DNA from: Chryseobacterium aurantiacum
GTDB lineage: Bacteria > Bacteroidota > Bacteroidia > Flavobacteriales > Weeksellaceae
Length of the DNA: 64,000 nt
Assembly (NCBI RefSeq): GCF_003020585.1
Contig: NZ_PXUE01000001.1
Location: 930,001 to 994,000, forward strand
Direction: 5' to 3'
Below the pieces are notes generated by a model. That model searched no databases. It saw only the letters and a list, made by a program, of their open reading frames with translations, and had not been told where the DNA came from. Every line of letters starts with the position of its first letter. Positions within the stretch are counted from its first letter, which is position 1. Shown piece by piece: positions 8,440 to 17,001 of this stretch. Position numbers and translations under genes: made by a program.

Positions 8440-9436
8440 AATTTTAATTATAACACATACCGCAGATAATTTTTCAATTGAAAAAGTAACAGAATATATT
8501 GCAGATAACCACTGTGAAGTCATTCGTTTTGATGTTGATTTGTATCCTTTAGAAAATAAATTGTCTACCATTTTTCAGGATGGAGAATGGGTGAGTATTC
8601 TTGAAACACCATCTGCAAAGTATCGTCTGGATGATATTTCAGCAGTATGGTACCGAAGAGCCTACAATATTGGAAAAGGCCTCAAAGAAGAAATGGAGCC
8701 TAAATTTTTCGGGGCAGCAATGGGAGAGATTCGTAATACGTTATTTGGGTTTCTAGAGTCTATTGATGCTTATTCACTAGGTAAACCGAGTGTTTACAGG
8801 AGATTGGATAGCAAGGAGGAGCAGTTGAAATTAGCTCATAAAATAGGTCTCTTGGTTCCGGAAACCTGTCTTACAAACAACCCGGAAGAGGCCAGGAAGT
8901 TTATTCTTAAACATCAGAATGTTGTTGCTAAGATGCAGACTGGTTTTGCCATTTACGAAGATGGAGTAGAGAATGTGGTTTTTACCAATGTAGTAAAAGA
9001 AGATAAGCTTGAAGAACTGGATTCCCTTTTATATTGTCCGATGCAGTTTCAGGAGATGATCGAAAAGAAAAAAGAACTTAGGGTTACCATTGTAGGAAGA
9101 GATGTCTACGCTTTTGAGGTGGATTCACAGCAATTTGAAGATGCAAAGGTTGATTGGAGGAAGGATGGCGTCAATTTACTAGATAAATGGACAAGAACAG
9201 AACTTCCGAAGGATATTGAAGAAAAACTGCTGGAGCTTTTGGATATTTATAATGTAGATTATGGTGCAATAGATATTATTGTTTCCCCTGATGATCAATA
9301 TTACTTTATTGAAATCAATGCCGCAGGAGAGTTTTTCTGGCTGGATAATCTTACGGAGGGAAATCTGATCTCCCGAAGTATTGCAGATGTTCTTTGTGAT
9401 AAGGCGCCAAGAAGGAATAATGTAGTTTTGGCTTAA
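8432..9436 (+). CDS. ATP-grasp peptide ligase, MdnC/MvdD-like (lactone-forming)
   Basis: A 334-residue ATP-grasp ligase starting at the ATG at 8432, which overlaps the previous stop by 8 nt; an in-frame ORF start at 8399 lies inside the upstream gene. It resembles MdnC, which forms the two omega-esters in microviridin cores: ITHTADNFSIEKV with FDVDLYP, the signature VWYRRAYNIG, LLVPETCLTNNPEEARKF, YCPMQFQEMIEKKKELRVTIVG, and DYGAIDIIVSPDDQYYFIEINAAGEFFWL at the ATP site (about 283-311). No transporter, N-acetyltransferase or protease gene follows; a terminator closes the cluster. Confidence 0.9.
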   Translation: MNKILIITHTADNFSIEKVTEYIADNHCEVIRFDVDLYPLENKLSTIFQDGEWVSILETPSAKYRLDDISAVWYRRAYNIGKGLKEEMEPKFFGAAMGEIRNTLFGFLESIDAYSLGKPSVYRRLDSKEEQLKLAHKIGLLVPETCLTNNPEEARKFILKHQNVVAKMQTGFAIYEDGVENVVFTNVVKEDKLEELDSLLYCPMQFQEMIEKKKELRVTIVGRDVYAFEVDSQQFEDAKVDWRKDGVNLLDKWTRTELPKDIEEKLLELLDIYNVDYGAIDIIVSPDDQYYFIEINAAGEFFWLDNLTEGNLISRSIADVLCDKAPRRNNVVLA

Positions 9437-9463
9437 ATAATAAAGTATTTTTTTAAATCATAA

Positions 9464-9511
9464 GAAGTCCCGGAAGTTTATCATTGAATGCTTTCGGGAC
9501 TTCATTTTTTT
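9464..9511 (+). terminator. Terminator closing the graspetide cluster
   Basis: GAAGTCCCGGAAG at 9464-9476 pairs with CTTTCGGGACTTC at 9491-9503 (one G-T pair), followed by A and seven T. The rest of the gap up to 9712 shows no gene. Confidence 0.85.
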
Positions 9512-9712
9512 ATCATCCTTGAAGTTTAAACCATTTTAAGCTTCATATTTCTTGTTTTCAGAGTGATAATATTGGTTAAATAAAGTTGAATTTTGCTTTA
9601 AAAATCGCAAATTTGCAAAAGCAGTTTTTCAAAGGAACTTTTGCAGGAACCTGAAGAATTGTCGGATAGAAAATATTGTCATATTTTAGTCAGCAATCAA
9701 GTAAAATAATTA

Positions 9713-10726
9713 ATGGTTTTTGTAACGGGTGCAACCGGAATTCTGGGAAGAATAATCGTGCTGGAACTTCTAAAAAGAGGTGAAAATGTACGTGCTTCCA
9801 AGAGACCAGGCAGCAATTTAAACGAAGTAAGGCATTCATACAGCTTTTATACAGAGAATCCCGATGATTTTTTCAATAAAATTGAATGGGTAAATGTCGA
9901 TTTTGATGATATTGACTCTTTAAAAGATGCTCTGAAAGGGGTGAATGAAGTCTATCACTGTGCCGCAAAGGTAAGTTTTCATCCCAAAGATGAAAAAGAA
10001 ATGTACCATACCAATATTAAAGGTACAGAAAATCTGTTGTTTGCCTGTGAAGGTTCCGAAGTTAAAAAATTTCTGCACGTAAGTTCTGTTGCTGTGCTGG
10101 ATAACTTTAATGAAAAGGGAGAATTGGATGAAGATTCTGAGTTTAATCCCAAGCTGGAGCATTCTGCCTATGCCATATCCAAGCATTTATCCGAAATGGA
10201 AGCATGGAGAGCATCTGCAGAAGGACTGAATGTTGTTATCATCAATCCGGGAATGATCGTAGGAAGCGGAAACTGGAACCAAAGTAGTGGGGAGCTCTTC
10301 TCAACATTTGAAGACAATAGTTTTACCTTTGCCGGCGGTTCTGCTTATGTAGATGTAAGAGATGTTGCAAAAACAGCGATTCAATTGATGGAAAATAACA
10401 TTTTTGGAGAACGATTTATCATTGTTGCTGAAAATAATAAATATGCAGATCTGGCAAAACAGATCAGAACCCGATTAGGTCTTAAAGAGGCAAGAATCCT
10501 TACAAGATCCCAACTGAATATCGGAAAATATGCCAACACATTATTGGGATGGCTGATTCCAAAACTGAGAATGGCTACAGAATCAAATATTGAGGCTATA
10601 TCATCATTCAACACCATTTCCAACCACAAAGTAAGGGAAAAACTGAACTATGAGTTTATTCCTGTAAAAGAAAGTATAGACTTTCACCTGAACAATTATA
10701 TTAACGACAAAAAGCTGAAGAAATGA
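9713..10726 (+). CDS. NAD-dependent epimerase/dehydratase (extended SDR)
   Basis: A 337-residue extended short-chain dehydrogenase/reductase. The Rossmann motif TGATGILGRII is at residues 5-15 and the catalytic YxxxK is AYAISKHLSE near residue 155. The ribose-binding VYHCAAKVSFHP and the NPGMIVGSG motif resemble dihydroflavonol-reductase-like or 3-beta-HSD-like enzymes. It overlaps the acyl-CoA ligase by 4 bp (ATGA), so the two are translationally coupled. This suggests a lipid or fatty-acyl-derived substrate. The exact reaction is unknown. Confidence 0.88.
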   Translation: MVFVTGATGILGRIIVLELLKRGENVRASKRPGSNLNEVRHSYSFYTENPDDFFNKIEWVNVDFDDIDSLKDALKGVNEVYHCAAKVSFHPKDEKEMYHTNIKGTENLLFACEGSEVKKFLHVSSVAVLDNFNEKGELDEDSEFNPKLEHSAYAISKHLSEMEAWRASAEGLNVVIINPGMIVGSGNWNQSSGELFSTFEDNSFTFAGGSAYVDVRDVAKTAIQLMENNIFGERFIIVAENNKYADLAKQIRTRLGLKEARILTRSQLNIGKYANTLLGWLIPKLRMATESNIEAISSFNTISNHKVREKLNYEFIPVKESIDFHLNNYINDKKLKK

Positions 10727-12492
10727 ATCTTGCAGAGGCAATTATCCTTAAAAATGTAGAAAAGCATCCTATAAAAGCGGCAATAGGCTTTAAAAAGAAA
10801 GATGAAGCCTGGAAAGAGCTAAGCTGGAAAAGATTCGGTGAAATTATCTTTAAAATGGCTAATGCATTGAAAGAGGCAGGTGTTCAGGAAAATGATAAAG
10901 TCGCTATTTATTCAGATAATTCCTCAGAATGGATGATTGTTGATTTGGCTGCAATGGCCATTGGAGCGGTTACTGTGCCTATTTATTCTACCAATAATGC
11001 TGAGCAGGCGGAATATATCATCAATGATTCAGGAGCTAAAGCCATTCTGGTAGGAAACCAGATGCAGTATGATGCCTGTCTGGATATTTTACATAAAGAA
11101 GAGAATAATCTTGAAACCATTATTGTTTCCAAAAAAGCAGTGTGGATCAAGAAAGAATTCAATAGCTTCTATCTTGAGGATTTTATTGCAAAAGCATCTT
11201 CAGAGTTAGAGATCTGTAAAAAAGAAAATGACGACACGGCAACGCTAATCTATACTTCCGGAACAACGGGAACCCCAAAAGGAGTGATGCTTACTCATGG
11301 GAATTTTATTAAGGCATTCGACTCTCACTTTGAATTTTTTAAATTTAAAAACTTTGAAGAAGAGCTTTCATTGGCCTTTTTACCACTAAGCCACGTCTTT
11401 GAAAGAAGCTGGAGCTTACTTTGCTTATACGGAGGGGCGAGGGTATATTTCCTTGAAGATCCGAAAAATATAGCAAAAGCATTGGAGGAAGTAAAACCTA
11501 CCACCATGTGTGCGGTACCAAGATTTTTCCAGAAAGTATATGCCGGAGTTCTTGAAAAGGCAGAAGAAGGTTCATCATTAAAGAAAAAAATCTTTGATTG
11601 GGCCTTAAAAACAGGATGGGAAACTGCAGAATTAAGAAGAAATGAAAGATCAATTCCTTTTGGATTAAAATTAAAGGAATCTGTTGCAGATATGCTGGTC
11701 TTTAGTAAGATTAAAGATAAAATGGGAGGCAGGCTATGGTTTTTACCATGTGGAGGAGCTTCTTTATCCCCTGAAGTAACCCGATTCTTTGAATCAGTAG
11801 GCATCCACGTGACTGTGGGGTATGGATTAACTGAAACAACGGCTACTTTAACTCTTTTCCCTTTGACGCACTTTGAACATGCTACCAGCGGAAAACCATT
11901 ACCGGGTGTAGAAATTCGTATTGGTGAAAGTGACGAGATCCAGGCAAAAGGAAACGGAATCATGAAAGGGTACTACAACAGACCTGAAGAAACCCAAAAA
12001 GTGTTTACAGAAGACGGATGGTTTAAAACCGGAGATGCAGGTAAGTTTGATGAGAAAGGTAACCTGATCATTACAGACAGAATTAAAGATCTGATGAAGA
12101 CTTCCAATGGAAAATATATCGCTCCGCAACAAATCGAAAATCTTCTGACCAATAATAATTTTATCCAACAGATCATGCTGGTGGCTGAAGGAAGACAGTT
12201 TGTTTCAGCGCTAATCGTTCCTAACTTTGAATTTCTACAGGACTATATCAAAAAGAACAATATTCCTTTCACCAATTGGGAGGATGCTGTGAAAAATGAT
12301 AAGATAGTAAGCCTTTATAAAGAAAAAGTTAAGGAATTACAAAGCCATCTTGCCGACTATGAGAAGGTAAAGAAATTTACCTTAATGCCGGCAGAATTTG
12401 ATATCAATACGGGAGAAATTACTCCTACATTGAAAGTGAAAAGAAATGTGGTTCTTAAAAAATATGCAGATATTATAGAGAAAATGTATTAA
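10723..12492 (+). CDS. Long-chain fatty acid--CoA ligase (AMP-forming)
   Basis: An AMP-dependent synthetase of 589 residues that activates fatty acids to acyl-CoA via an acyl-adenylate. The P-loop-like motif TLIYTSGTTGTPKG is near residue 178, VGYGLTETTATLT near 366 is the A5 motif, FKTGDAGKFDEKGNLIITDRIKDL near 430 is the A7/A8 region, and the C-terminal TPTLKVKRNVV holds the catalytic lysine region. Length and the ITPTLKVKR ending fit the FadD15-like long-chain ligases. The start ATG sits in the ATGA overlap with the SDR gene. Confidence 0.93.
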   Translation: MNLAEAIILKNVEKHPIKAAIGFKKKDEAWKELSWKRFGEIIFKMANALKEAGVQENDKVAIYSDNSSEWMIVDLAAMAIGAVTVPIYSTNNAEQAEYIINDSGAKAILVGNQMQYDACLDILHKEENNLETIIVSKKAVWIKKEFNSFYLEDFIAKASSELEICKKENDDTATLIYTSGTTGTPKGVMLTHGNFIKAFDSHFEFFKFKNFEEELSLAFLPLSHVFERSWSLLCLYGGARVYFLEDPKNIAKALEEVKPTTMCAVPRFFQKVYAGVLEKAEEGSSLKKKIFDWALKTGWETAELRRNERSIPFGLKLKESVADMLVFSKIKDKMGGRLWFLPCGGASLSPEVTRFFESVGIHVTVGYGLTETTATLTLFPLTHFEHATSGKPLPGVEIRIGESDEIQAKGNGIMKGYYNRPEETQKVFTEDGWFKTGDAGKFDEKGNLIITDRIKDLMKTSNGKYIAPQQIENLLTNNNFIQQIMLVAEGRQFVSALIVPNFEFLQDYIKKNNIPFTNWEDAVKNDKIVSLYKEKVKELQSHLADYEKVKKFTLMPAEFDINTGEITPTLKVKRNVVLKKYADIIEKMY

Positions 12493-12557
12493 AAAGAGAT
12501 GAAGAAAATCTCTATTTAATCTCCAGTTTTTATCTGTATTATCACTTAAATTAGACT

Positions 12558-13616
12558 ATGACAACACAAGAATTTATAGGAAAAGAAAATTTCACCATTC
12601 ATACACAGACGGTTTCAGAAAGCTGCCCGTCCAATATTGCCCTCATTAAATATTGGGGAAAATATGAGAACCAGATTCCTGCAAACCCAAGTATCAGTTA
12701 TACTTTAAACCATTGTAAAACCAATACTACAATGGAATTTTTAGCAGATGAATCTTTTTCTGTTCAGACTTTTCTGGCGGGAAATGAAGAAGTGAAGTTT
12801 GCTGAAAAAATAGAAAAATATTTCAAAAATATCGAGCAATATCTTCCGTGGATATTGAAAGGAAAATACATCATCAGAACAGAAAATACATTCCCGCACA
12901 GTTCAGGAATTGCCAGTTCTGCATCAGGATTCGGAGCGATTGCCAAATGTCTGATGGCTTTGGATGAAACATTTACAGGGAAAAACTCTGATGAAGAGTC
13001 TCTGAGAAAAGCTTCATTTTTAGCAAGGCTGGGAAGTGGAAGTGCTTGTAGAAGCTTATATAATGGACTTGTGGTTTGGGGAGAAACTGATGAGGTTAAC
13101 GGAAGTTCAGATCTTTTTGCGGTACCATATCCTGACACGGAAATTCATGAGGTATTCAAGATTTTTAATGACTGGGTTCTATTGATTCATGAAGGACAAA
13201 AAAGCGTTTCTTCAACCGTAGGACATGGCTTGATGAATACCAATCCATATGCAGAAAGAAGATTTCAGGAAGCAAGAGAAAATTTTGTTCCCATGAAGGA
13301 TATTCTGAAGTCGGGGAACATGGAGCAATTTATCAAATTGGTGGAACATGAAGCGCTCACTCTTCATGCGATGATGATGATGAGTGATCCGGCCTTTATT
13401 CTGATGAAGACAGGAACATTGGAAGTCATCAATAAAATCTGGGATTTTAGAAGAGAAACAGGACTGCCATTATTCTTTACCTTGGATGCAGGAGCTAATG
13501 TTCACCTTCTCTTCCCAAGTAATGGTTCTGAAGAGAAGATCAAAGCATTTATCGAAGCAGAATTATTACAGCACACTCAAAAGAATGGAGTAGTGAAGGA
13601 TATGATGAGATTTTAA
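12558..13616 (+). CDS. mvaD: Diphosphomevalonate decarboxylase
   Basis: A GHMP-superfamily enzyme of 352 residues that converts mevalonate 5-diphosphate to isopentenyl diphosphate using ATP, the last step of the mevalonate route to isoprenoids. SCPSNIALIKYWGKYENQIPANPSIS near residue 23 is the hallmark of the family. PHSSGIASSASGFGA near 113 is the GHMP ATP loop, and FTLDAGANVHLL near 313 carries the catalytic Asp region. It is transcribed alone and followed by a strong terminator. It implies that this bacterium uses the mevalonate pathway. Confidence 0.95.
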   Translation: MTTQEFIGKENFTIHTQTVSESCPSNIALIKYWGKYENQIPANPSISYTLNHCKTNTTMEFLADESFSVQTFLAGNEEVKFAEKIEKYFKNIEQYLPWILKGKYIIRTENTFPHSSGIASSASGFGAIAKCLMALDETFTGKNSDEESLRKASFLARLGSGSACRSLYNGLVVWGETDEVNGSSDLFAVPYPDTEIHEVFKIFNDWVLLIHEGQKSVSSTVGHGLMNTNPYAERRFQEARENFVPMKDILKSGNMEQFIKLVEHEALTLHAMMMMSDPAFILMKTGTLEVINKIWDFRRETGLPLFFTLDAGANVHLLFPSNGSEEKIKAFIEAELLQHTQKNGVVKDMMRF

Positions 13617-13637
13617 ATAAAAATAAATATTCAATAG

Positions 13638-13666
13638 AAGTGGGCCTTACTTAGCCCACTTTTTTT
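13638..13666. terminator. Bidirectional terminator between mvaD and the EEP gene
   Basis: AAGTGGGC at 13638-13645 pairs with GCCCACTT at 13654-13661, with T6 on the + strand and A-rich sequence on the other side. It serves the two convergent genes. Confidence 0.85.
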
Positions 13667-14747
13667 AATCCTCAGTAACAACAGTTTCCCGTTCCCCATC
13701 TTCTTTTTTTCCTTCTTCTATCATGATTTCGGCCTCTGCTTTCTCTTCAGAAGTCGCTGTTTCTATAAGCTCTTCCTGTTCATCATTATGGTGATCTATG
13801 AAAAACTCACAATATACCGGGAGGTGATCTGAACCGAAATTCTCCAATGTCTTCAGCTGTTTAATAAAAATATCTTCACTGTGAAACATCAGATCGATAG
13901 GAAACCTTAAAAGACGGTATTTCGCATGAAAGGTAGAAACAAAAGAATGCCCCATTCTCGGATCTATCAGATGACTGGTTTTTCGGAAAAGCACAGATGA
14001 TCTTGACCATGCAACATTATTAAAATCTCCTACTACAATAACAGGTTTTTTGATGTCTTTTACACATTTGGCTGTGCTTAGAAGGTCGCCATCTCTTTCC
14101 TTGGATGTTTCTTCTTCCGTAGGACTTGGCGGCGGCGGGTGAACTCCAAAGAAAACGAAAGAAAAACCATCAGCTGTTTTCATATGTACCTCAATACTTG
14201 GAATATCATCAGCTACGAAATAATGAGTCTTTGCTTCTTTGATTTCAATTCTGGAATAGAAATGCATGCCGTAAGTATTTTCAAGGGTCACCTTATGCTG
14301 GTAACCGTATTCTTTTTCTAAAATCCTCATTGCTTTTTCCCAGGCACTATTGCTTTCCATAGTCATGAAAAAATCAGGATTATGCTTTTTAACAAGCCCA
14401 ATGAACTTCTCATATTCTTTATTGAACTGATAAACATTAGCTGAAATAAAATGTAGTTTATCGGAAGATTTGTGATGCTGTCTGTGCTTCTTTACAGGAT
14501 AGAAACGGGTATATTTGATAAGAGTATGGCTATGATAAACAAACAAGACCAGCAGAAGACTCTGGTAATACCATACATATTCTTTAGAGTTGGTAAAAAA
14601 GCCTAATAGGAAGGTGAAAAGGATAAGATAAGTAACCTGTATTTTAGCAAATTCCGGAACCCTGAATATCCAGTGAGAATGCTGAATTTTTGGCAGTATT
14701 GTCATGACCAGAAGGAGTATGGCCAAAGTCAGATAAATAATCCACAT
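13665..14747 (-). CDS. Endonuclease/exonuclease/phosphatase family protein with N-terminal membrane helices
   Basis: A 360-residue protein. Residues 1-85 contain three transmembrane helices. Residues about 100-320 form an EEP domain with ISANVYQFNKEY, FFMTMESNSAWE (metal-binding Glu), VVGDFNNVAWS (GDFN motif) and FGSDHLPVYCEF (SDH motif), all catalytic signatures. The last 40 residues are an acidic Glu-rich tail. The active site would face outside or the periplasm. The substrate, DNA, phosphoinositide-like lipid or other phosphoester, is unknown. Confidence 0.88.
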   Translation of the reverse strand: MWIIYLTLAILLLVMTILPKIQHSHWIFRVPEFAKIQVTYLILFTFLLGFFTNSKEYVWYYQSLLLVLFVYHSHTLIKYTRFYPVKKHRQHHKSSDKLHFISANVYQFNKEYEKFIGLVKKHNPDFFMTMESNSAWEKAMRILEKEYGYQHKVTLENTYGMHFYSRIEIKEAKTHYFVADDIPSIEVHMKTADGFSFVFFGVHPPPPSPTEEETSKERDGDLLSTAKCVKDIKKPVIVVGDFNNVAWSRSSVLFRKTSHLIDPRMGHSFVSTFHAKYRLLRFPIDLMFHSEDIFIKQLKTLENFGSDHLPVYCEFFIDHHNDEQEELIETATSEEKAEAEIMIEEGKKEDGERETVVTED

Positions 14748-14856
14748 ATAAAAGCTATGAAATAATTTTGATCACAATTTAAGAAAAATGATTTTTAAAA
14801 TTTGTTAATCAATTTAAATTTTATTTTATCTATTTTTATTTATCTAAATCTATTCT

Positions 14857-15297
14857 ATGAATAAAATTATAGCACTGTTGCTGCTGATCAGTATTTCAGC
14901 TTTCGGTCAGCAGAATAAAGATATTGAAAAACCGATCCGTAACTTGTTCCTTGGTATGAAAAATGCTGATACGGAATTGATAAAATCAGCTTTTGCAGAT
15001 AATGCGGTTCTTCAAACCATTACAAAAGATGGTACTGTAAAAAGTGATAGCATACAGGATTTTGTAGCTTCTGTTTCTAAGTTTTCAAAAGATGATCTGG
15101 AAGAAAGAATTATAATAGAAGCCATTCATACGGATGGAGGTCTGGCAAGCGTTTTTACATCTTATTCTTTTTATCTGAAAGGAAAGTTCTCACATTGTGG
15201 GGCCAACAGTTTTCAATTGGTAAAACAGAATGAGGAGTGGAAAATTCAGTACATTATTGATACCAGAAGAAAGGACAATTGCAAAGAAATAAAATAA
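14857..15297 (+). CDS. Secreted NTF2-like (SnoaL/lumazine-binding-like) protein
   Basis: A 146-residue protein with a signal peptide (MNKIIALLLLISISAFGQQ) and one NTF2-like domain. IRNLFLGMKNADTELIKSAFADNAVLQTI near the N-terminus and the C-terminal strand NSFQLVKQNEEWKIQYIID are typical of putative lumazine-binding or SnoaL-type folds in Bacteroidota. No catalytic residues can be named. The gene lies 26 bp before the VOC gene on the same strand, probably in one operon. Confidence 0.8.
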   Translation: MNKIIALLLLISISAFGQQNKDIEKPIRNLFLGMKNADTELIKSAFADNAVLQTITKDGTVKSDSIQDFVASVSKFSKDDLEERIIIEAIHTDGGLASVFTSYSFYLKGKFSHCGANSFQLVKQNEEWKIQYIIDTRRKDNCKEIK

Positions 15298-15323
15298 TAA
15301 AAATCTGATTATTAAAAAATACA

Positions 15324-15701
15324 ATGAAGATTCATCATATTGCCATTATCTGTTCAGATTATGCTGTTTCAAAGAAATTTTATACAGAAATTCTAGACCT
15401 GAATATCATTCGTGAAGTATATCGTGAAGAAAGACAATCCTACAAGCTTGATCTGGCTATCGGAGATCATTATGTGATTGAACTGTTTTCTTTTCCTAAT
15501 CCTCCACAACGTCCGTCACGCCCAGAAGCATGTGGTTTAAGACACCTTGCTTTCTCCGTTGAAAATGTTACGGAAAAAAGAAATGAACTGATAGAAAAAG
15601 GTTTAAACTGCGAAGAAGTCCGAATAGACGAATTCACCGGAAAAGAATTTTTCTTTACCCAGGATCCTGATCAGTTACCATTGGAGTTTTATGAAATGTA
15701 A
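15324..15701 (+). CDS. VOC family metalloprotein (YaeR/glyoxalase I-like)
   Basis: A 125-residue single-chain vicinal-oxygen-chelate protein with two beta-alpha-beta-beta-beta modules: MKIHHIAIICSDYAVSKKFYTEIL and GLRHLAFSVENVTEKRNELI. Metal ligands expected in the fold are His5, Glu near 49 (DHYVIELFSF), His near 74 and Glu near 121 (LPLEFYEM). The close match in length and motif order to the YaeR/SMU1112c group supports the call. The substrate is unknown; glyoxalase I itself usually has a longer chain. Confidence 0.9.
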   Translation: MKIHHIAIICSDYAVSKKFYTEILDLNIIREVYREERQSYKLDLAIGDHYVIELFSFPNPPQRPSRPEACGLRHLAFSVENVTEKRNELIEKGLNCEEVRIDEFTGKEFFFTQDPDQLPLEFYEM

Positions 15702-15702
15702 A

Positions 15703-16086
15703 TTAGTGTGCGTATCCTGCAAAAAAGCTTACCGCCATAATCGCTAAAACAATTGAGGAAATGACTACATATACGTAGTCTTTTTCTTTTAAATACCCTA
15801 TTAAAGCAAAGATAATCCTCATCAAAGGAGTGAAAATCAATAAAAGGATTCCCAGTTGGATAATGCCCATTCCTTCTCCCTTGGATAAAGAGTCCCAAAA
15901 CTGGCCCCATACTTTTTCAGAAGAATTGCCTACAACAAGGTTGGTGTATTTTTTAGGCATTTCAAAACCTTCAGTAAATAACTTGATAAAGCCAATAAAT
16001 GAAGTGGCTACAGAAAGAATAACCCCCAATCTCAGAAGATTTCCTACGGAACGGTTCAGATCTACATCTGTAAAATTCTTTTTCAT
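15703..16086 (-). CDS. DUF1634 family membrane protein
   Basis: A 127-residue protein with three transmembrane helices, starting MKKNFTDVDLNRSVGNLLRLGVILS, a typical DUF1634 opening. The family is commonly encoded beside TauE/SafE transporters. Here its start codon overlaps the stop of the TauE gene by 1 nt, so the two are coupled. It may be an accessory subunit of the exporter (inference). It converges with the VOC gene and ends 1 bp after that gene's stop. Confidence 0.88.
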   Translation of the reverse strand: MKKNFTDVDLNRSVGNLLRLGVILSVATSFIGFIKLFTEGFEMPKKYTNLVVGNSSEKVWGQFWDSLSKGEGMGIIQLGILLLIFTPLMRIIFALIGYLKEKDYVYVVISSIVLAIMAVSFFAGYAH

Positions 16087-16916
16087 TATCTGAAGCTTTT
16101 GTTGATACCGTTATACATCATGTAAATTGACAGAATGGTGATGACAATAGCAAAAAATACTTTTAGCTTTTTTGTCTTGGAAACCATTAGCGTTTTCGAA
16201 CCAATGAAACTTCCTATTACAACACCTATTACTACAGGTGCAGCAATTACCGGGATAATCTCGCCTCTTTGAAAGTAGATCAATGCACTGGCTACTGCAG
16301 TTACCCCAATCATAAAGTTACTGGTTGTTGTAGAAACTTTAAATGGCAGTTTCATCATATTATCCATGGCCAATACCTTCAATGCTCCGGAACCGATACC
16401 TAAAAGTCCGGACATGGCTCCTGCAAACATCATCATCAAAAATCCGGGAACCGTATTTCTTGCAGAGTAGCTTTTTAAAACTCCTTTATCAGGAAAAGTT
16501 CCGTAAAGCTTCAGTTTTTCCTCCAGACTTCCTTTTATTAAAGGTTCCTGATGATCAGGCTTTCCTTTAAGGTTTAAAATAACCGTGAGAAGAAGAATAC
16601 TTGCAAAAATAATTCCGATGGTATTAGGGTTAAGCATTCCTGAAACTAAGGCTCCCACAATAGCTCCTGCGGTAGTAGCTATCTCGAGGAACATTCCGAT
16701 CCTCATATTGGTAAAACCTTCTTTTACGAAAGCTACAGCTGCTCCCGAAGAAGTACCGATTACAGAGATAAGGGAAGCGCCGATGGCATAATGCATTGGA
16801 ACACCAAAACCCAGCGTTAATAGAGGAATGATAATAACTCCACCTCCTAAACCCGTAAGTGACCCTAAAAGACCTGCGGAAATAGCGCCAAGGAAGAGTA
16901 TAATGATTTCTGACAT
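16086..16916 (-). CDS. Sulfite exporter TauE/SafE family transporter
   Basis: A 276-residue membrane protein with about eight helices in two homologous halves. Each half has the TauE/SafE glycine-rich pattern: GLLGSLTGLGGGVIIIPLL near residue 16 and SGLLGIGSGALKVLAM near 163. Members export small organic sulfur compounds, sulfite or other anions from the cytoplasm. It is cotranscribed with the DUF1634 gene. The substrate cannot be told from sequence. Confidence 0.92.
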   Translation of the reverse strand: MSEIIILFLGAISAGLLGSLTGLGGGVIIIPLLTLGFGVPMHYAIGASLISVIGTSSGAAVAFVKEGFTNMRIGMFLEIATTAGAIVGALVSGMLNPNTIGIIFASILLLTVILNLKGKPDHQEPLIKGSLEEKLKLYGTFPDKGVLKSYSARNTVPGFLMMMFAGAMSGLLGIGSGALKVLAMDNMMKLPFKVSTTTSNFMIGVTAVASALIYFQRGEIIPVIAAPVVIGVVIGSFIGSKTLMVSKTKKLKVFFAIVITILSIYMMYNGINKSFR

Positions 16917-16966
16917 ACTACAATTAATGCTACAAATATAAAATTATTGTAGTAGTCTGCCAAACA

Positions 16967-16996
16967 TTTGAAAAAGATAAATTTAACGTATTTTTG
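16967..16996 (+). promoter_or_regulatory. Promoter of the DUF1543-purK operon
   Basis: TTTG at 16967-16970, an 18-nt spacer and TATTTTTG at 16989-16996 make a near-ideal flavobacterial promoter. The first ATG (17002) lies 5 nt past the -7 box, so the message would be leaderless if that ATG is used, or have a leader of about 12 nt if the second ATG (17014) is used. Confidence 0.6.
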
Positions 16997-17001
16997 TATG
17001 C

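Noticed and set aside
11325..11963. A 212-residue minus-strand ORF inside the acyl-CoA ligase gene
   Set aside because: It is antisense to a gene with complete family motifs, has no start context and low-complexity Ser/Phe-rich sequence. It is a reading-frame shadow.
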